Below, in pieces: positions 60,877-64,000 of a stretch of DNA of 64,000 nt. The notes beneath the pieces are model-generated. The model was not told the DNA's origin and ran no database searches. It saw only the letters and a program-made list of their open reading frames with translations. A program made the position numbers and the translations under genes. The first letter of the stretch is position 1, and each line of letters starts with the position of its first letter. The stretch lies in contig NZ_CP034670.1 in the NCBI RefSeq assembly GCF_003990355.1, positions 496,001 through 560,000 of the forward strand. The letters run 5' to 3'. Source of the DNA: Eikenella corrodens. GTDB taxonomy: Bacteria; Pseudomonadota; Gammaproteobacteria; Burkholderiales; Neisseriaceae.

Positions 60877-62718
60877 ATGAAAACCCCTCTGTTCCCCCTT
60901 GCCGTGATTGCCGCCCTGCTGCTGAGCCTGCCCGCCCGTGCCGACGGCAAGGTTGGGGAGGCGGCTGCCGATCCGGTGCAGAAACGTAAAGAAAAAGAAT
61001 CGATCGAGCAGCCCGCCACGGCCAATCCGGACAAACTACCTTTCCCCATTTTCATTGATGCGCCTGCCGATTTGGCCGCACTTTTGCGCGAGCATCTTTC
61101 CATCATCAACCGCCAAACCGAGCCGGATGCCGACGTCGACCAAGAACAAATGCAGTTTTTGGCCGAGGAAGCGCCGGACGAAATCAAACAGATTGTGCGT
61201 TCGCAAGGCTATTTCCGTGCCGATATTCAGGTAGCCCCGCACGGCCGCGGCTGGCGCATCACGGTGAAGCCTGGGCCGCGCACGCAGGTGAGCGATGTGG
61301 AAGTGTCGATTGTGGGCAAAGTTCTGGAAGATACCGATTTGGCCGCCTACTACAAACGCGCCATGGCCAACTGGGCCTTGCCGGTGGGCCAGCCGTTTGT
61401 GAACAGCGAGTGGAGCAGCAGCAAAGACTCGGTGCTTTCCGCCGTGCGCCGCTACAAATACCCGCTGGCCGCGCTCGCCGACAGCCGCGCCACCATCAAC
61501 CCGCAAACCAGCCAAGCCGTGCTCTCCGTGAGCGTAGACAGCAAACAGCCGGTGTATTTCGGTGATATCCAAGTGAGCGGCAACGAGCGTTACCCTGCCT
61601 CGGTGATTACCGGAATGGCGCAGTTTAAGCCCGGCGAACCCTACGATTTCGACAAAATTCTGGATTACCAGCAGGCGCTGGAACAAGACAGCCACTACAG
61701 CCGCGCGCAGGTGGAGGCCGATTTCTCCAAAATGGCGGACGACCGCGTGCCGCTGCTGGTGTCGGTGAGCGAAGTGCCGCGCCAGAAATTCGATATCGGC
61801 CTGCGCTACGATTCCAAAGACGGCCCCGGCATCCGCCTGGGCTACGAACACTACAACGTATTCAACCGGGGCTATGTGTTTGCCGGCGCCACCGACGTGA
61901 ACCGCTACGAAAAAAGCGCCAGTATCGGCCTGAGCCAGCCGCGCAACAGCAACGGCTGGTATTGGACGGGCAACATCGCCTATGACAACTCCATCACGCA
62001 GAAACTGGATAAAAGCACCCTCCAATCCGGCATCTGGCGCGTGCGCGACCGAGACGACATCGAGGCGCGCTTCGGGTTGGAATACATCACTGAATCGCGT
62101 CGTGTTGTGGGCGGCCCCGACTTCGGCCGCAGTAATGTGCTGATGCTCACCGCCGCCTGGCGCCGCCAGAACATCGAAACCCTGCTGCGCCCGGCCAACG
62201 GCTATTATTTGGAAGGCAAAGTAGGCGCCACCCTCGGCTCGCTCGGCTCTTCCGCCGCCGTGCAGCGCGTACATGGCCGCGCAGGCTACTATTTCACCCC
62301 CGAAGAACACAAAAATATCGGCACTTTCATCGTGCGCGGCGAGTTGGGCTACACCCATTCCGACCAAGATTCGGAAGTGCCCTCCGTATTGCTGTTCCGC
62401 AGCGGCGGCGCCAACAGCGTGCGCGGCTACGAGCAAGACAGTATCGGCCTGAAAGGCCCGAACAATTCCGTGCTGCCCGACCGCGCCTTGGCCGTAGCCA
62501 GCTTCGAATACCAAAAACCGATCGGCAAAAACTTCGCGCTGGCGCTGTTTCACGATATGGGCTCGGTGAGCCACAACTTCACCAATATCAATTGGCATCA
62601 CGGCAGCGGCGTCGGCCTGCGCTGGTTTAGCCCGATTGCCCCCTTCTCCTTCGATTTGGCCTACGGCCACCAAGACCGCAAACTGCGCTGGCACATCAGC
62701 CTGGGAACCCGATTCTAA
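60877..62718 (+). CDS. tamA: TamA, Omp85-family outer membrane assembly protein
   Basis: A 613-residue outer-membrane protein of the translocation and assembly module. A signal peptide (PLFPLAVIAALLLSLPARA) is followed by POTRA domains (about residues 60-300) and a 16-strand barrel; the C-terminal residue is Phe (ISLGTRF), as needed for barrel insertion, and LLFRSGGANSVRGYEQDSIG contains the VRGY motif. The ATG at 60877 fits the signal peptide; no clear ribosome site. It is followed directly by tamB. Confidence 0.93.
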   Translation: MKTPLFPLAVIAALLLSLPARADGKVGEAAADPVQKRKEKESIEQPATANPDKLPFPIFIDAPADLAALLREHLSIINRQTEPDADVDQEQMQFLAEEAPDEIKQIVRSQGYFRADIQVAPHGRGWRITVKPGPRTQVSDVEVSIVGKVLEDTDLAAYYKRAMANWALPVGQPFVNSEWSSSKDSVLSAVRRYKYPLAALADSRATINPQTSQAVLSVSVDSKQPVYFGDIQVSGNERYPASVITGMAQFKPGEPYDFDKILDYQQALEQDSHYSRAQVEADFSKMADDRVPLLVSVSEVPRQKFDIGLRYDSKDGPGIRLGYEHYNVFNRGYVFAGATDVNRYEKSASIGLSQPRNSNGWYWTGNIAYDNSITQKLDKSTLQSGIWRVRDRDDIEARFGLEYITESRRVVGGPDFGRSNVLMLTAAWRRQNIETLLRPANGYYLEGKVGATLGSLGSSAAVQRVHGRAGYYFTPEEHKNIGTFIVRGELGYTHSDQDSEVPSVLLFRSGGANSVRGYEQDSIGLKGPNNSVLPDRALAVASFEYQKPIGKNFALALFHDMGSVSHNFTNINWHHGSGVGLRWFSPIAPFSFDLAYGHQDRKLRWHISLGTRF

Positions 62719-64000
62719 ATGACCGACACCGCCCTACCCGTTGATTCCGACACCCTGCCGCCCGAGGCCGAAAACGAAGCCGCCGCAGGCAGCACTCCGC
62801 CGAAAAAGCCGCGCCGTCGCTGGCTGCGCCGCCTGCTTTCCGCCTTTTTGCTGCTGCTCACGCTTTTGGTGGCCGCCGTGGTGTGGCTGGTGGGCACCGA
62901 ATCCGGCCTGCGCTTCGGCATCACCAAAATCCCTTCCTGGTTTGGTGTGAACATCAGCGTGAAGGAATTAAACGGCAGCCTGTGGCGCGGCTTTCAAGGC
63001 AGCGGCATTCAGGTAGCCACCGAGGGCGCCGATTTAGACATCAGCAGCGTGGCGCTGCAATGGCAGCCGCAGGAATTGTGGCACCGGCAGCTGCACGTCA
63101 ACCGCCTGGCCGCCGGCGACATCCGCATCATCAGCAAACCTACCCCGCCCAAAGAAGACCGCCCGCCGATAAGGCTACCTGAAAGCGTGGATTTGCCCTT
63201 GAGCGTGCAGATTGAGAAAATCGAAGTCGGCCGCATCCTGCTGGGCAAAAGCAACAACCCGGTGGTGGAATCCGGCGCGGTGAGCTACCGGTTCGACCAC
63301 CAAAACCACCAGCTCAACATCGTTTCCCTGCGCCTGCCCTGGCACAATTTCAGCGGCAGCGCCACGCTCAACACCGCCACGCCCTTCAAGCTCGACGGCC
63401 AAATCGTGGGCAGCGGCGAATTGGACGGCAAACAGGCCGACAGCGCCGTGGCCGTAAACGGCAGCCTGCAAAGCCCCGAGCTGCTCGTCCAGCTGGACAA
63501 CGGCGATTCCCACTTTGCCGTAAACGGCAAACTGCGCCCCTTCGAGCCGCTGCTCAACCGCAAAATCGTCAACCTCAACATCGACGGCCGCCAAATCAAC
63601 CCCGCATGGTTTGATCCCTCCCTGCCCGCCGCCGATTTGGTGTTCAACCTCGCACTCAACCCCGCCGAAGAAGCCGATACCCTCGCCGGCCTGCTCGAAG
63701 TGCGCAACCAAGCCCCCGCGCCCATCAACGGCAACGGCATCCCCGTGGCCGGCATCAACGGCAAGCTCAAAGTGGACACCGGCGGCAAACTGCATCTGGA
63801 CAATGTCGATACCGAGCTGGCCGCCGGCGGCCGCATCACCTTCAACGGCAACATCGACAGCGCCAGCCAGAACATGGCCGTGGATGCCGCCGTGCAGCAG
63901 TTCAAACTGCAAGATATCCTCAAACAAAAGCTCGACCTCAGCCTAAACGGCGGCATCAAACTTTCAGGTAGCCTTTCCAGCCCGCAGGCCGATTGGCAGC
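62719..64000 (+). CDS. tamB: TamB, inner-membrane partner of TamA (5' part)
   Basis: The first 427 residues; the gene runs off the window. The ATG follows the tamA stop without a gap (TAAATG). A Pro-rich cytoplasmic start leads to one membrane anchor (LLSAFLLLLTLLVAAVVWLV), then the AsmA-like repeats of a long periplasmic protein (GSLWRGFQGSGIQVATEG). TamB spans the periplasm and is involved in outer-membrane protein and phospholipid traffic. DUS copies inside encode RLPES and LSGSLS. Confidence 0.93.
   Translation, partial: MTDTALPVDSDTLPPEAENEAAAGSTPPKKPRRRWLRRLLSAFLLLLTLLVAAVVWLVGTESGLRFGITKIPSWFGVNISVKELNGSLWRGFQGSGIQVATEGADLDISSVALQWQPQELWHRQLHVNRLAAGDIRIISKPTPPKEDRPPIRLPESVDLPLSVQIEKIEVGRILLGKSNNPVVESGAVSYRFDHQNHQLNIVSLRLPWHNFSGSATLNTATPFKLDGQIVGSGELDGKQADSAVAVNGSLQSPELLVQLDNGDSHFAVNGKLRPFEPLLNRKIVNLNIDGRQINPAWFDPSLPAADLVFNLALNPAEEADTLAGLLEVRNQAPAPINGNGIPVAGINGKLKVDTGGKLHLDNVDTELAAGGRITFNGNIDSASQNMAVDAAVQQFKLQDILKQKLDLSLNGGIKLSGSLSSPQADWQ

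Overview
The window comes from a Neisseriaceae genome, most likely Eikenella. The 12-mer AGGCTACCTGAA, the DNA uptake sequence dialect known from Eikenella (AG-eikDUS), occurs dozens of times on both strands. Many copies are inverted pairs between genes that can act as terminators. Short-form Correia repeat-enclosed elements (CREE, about 104 bp), IS1016 and an IS106-like family of IS5-type elements also fit this family. Most genes are GC-rich. The ribosomal operon and the prophage are visibly richer in A+T.

Layout. 0-16.3 kb: housekeeping and transport genes: DUF3861 protein, small lipoprotein, leuE, yaaA, a lysP-type permease with an in-frame TGA, mnmE, an MFS transporter, bioB, a DciA-like gene divergent from secA, lysS, and a YafJ-type amidotransferase. 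16.5-30.1 kb: S10-spc-alpha ribosomal supercluster from rplC to rplQ, including secY, infA and rpoA. It starts at rplC, with no rpsJ in front. 30.1-44.1 kb: an IS5-type element, azlCD, a CHCC zinc-finger protein, waaF-phr, a frameshifted membrane protein gene, metG (carrying a Neisseria-type DUS), a CinA-type gene, nudB, IS1016 inside a CREE relic, rsuA, an OmpA-family lipoprotein gene and cysS. 44.2-53.6 kb: a filamentous (inovirus, MDA/Nf-like) prophage. 53.6-64 kb: lrgAB, nnrS, maf, dnaJ, sstT, a second IS5-type copy, tamA and the 5' part of tamB.

The prophage has a Rep_trans initiator, a DUF1293-like ssDNA-binding protein, several very small ORFs, a pVIII-like major coat protein, Zot, a TspB-like adsorption protein split by one in-frame stop, a DUF2523 protein and an IS110/Piv-family recombinase. 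An 11-bp sequence, ACGGTATCTTT, lies at both proposed ends of the prophage. It occurs a third time in the leader of the IS110 gene. That leader also folds into a stem with a symmetric 11/11-nt internal loop, and a 12-nt stretch there is the exact complement of the right chromosomal junction. This is the layout expected of an IS110 bridge RNA. I propose that this prophage is moved by an RNA-guided IS110 recombinase, with cysS-lrgB as the host target. This is the main hypothesis of the report and it is an inference from sequence alone.
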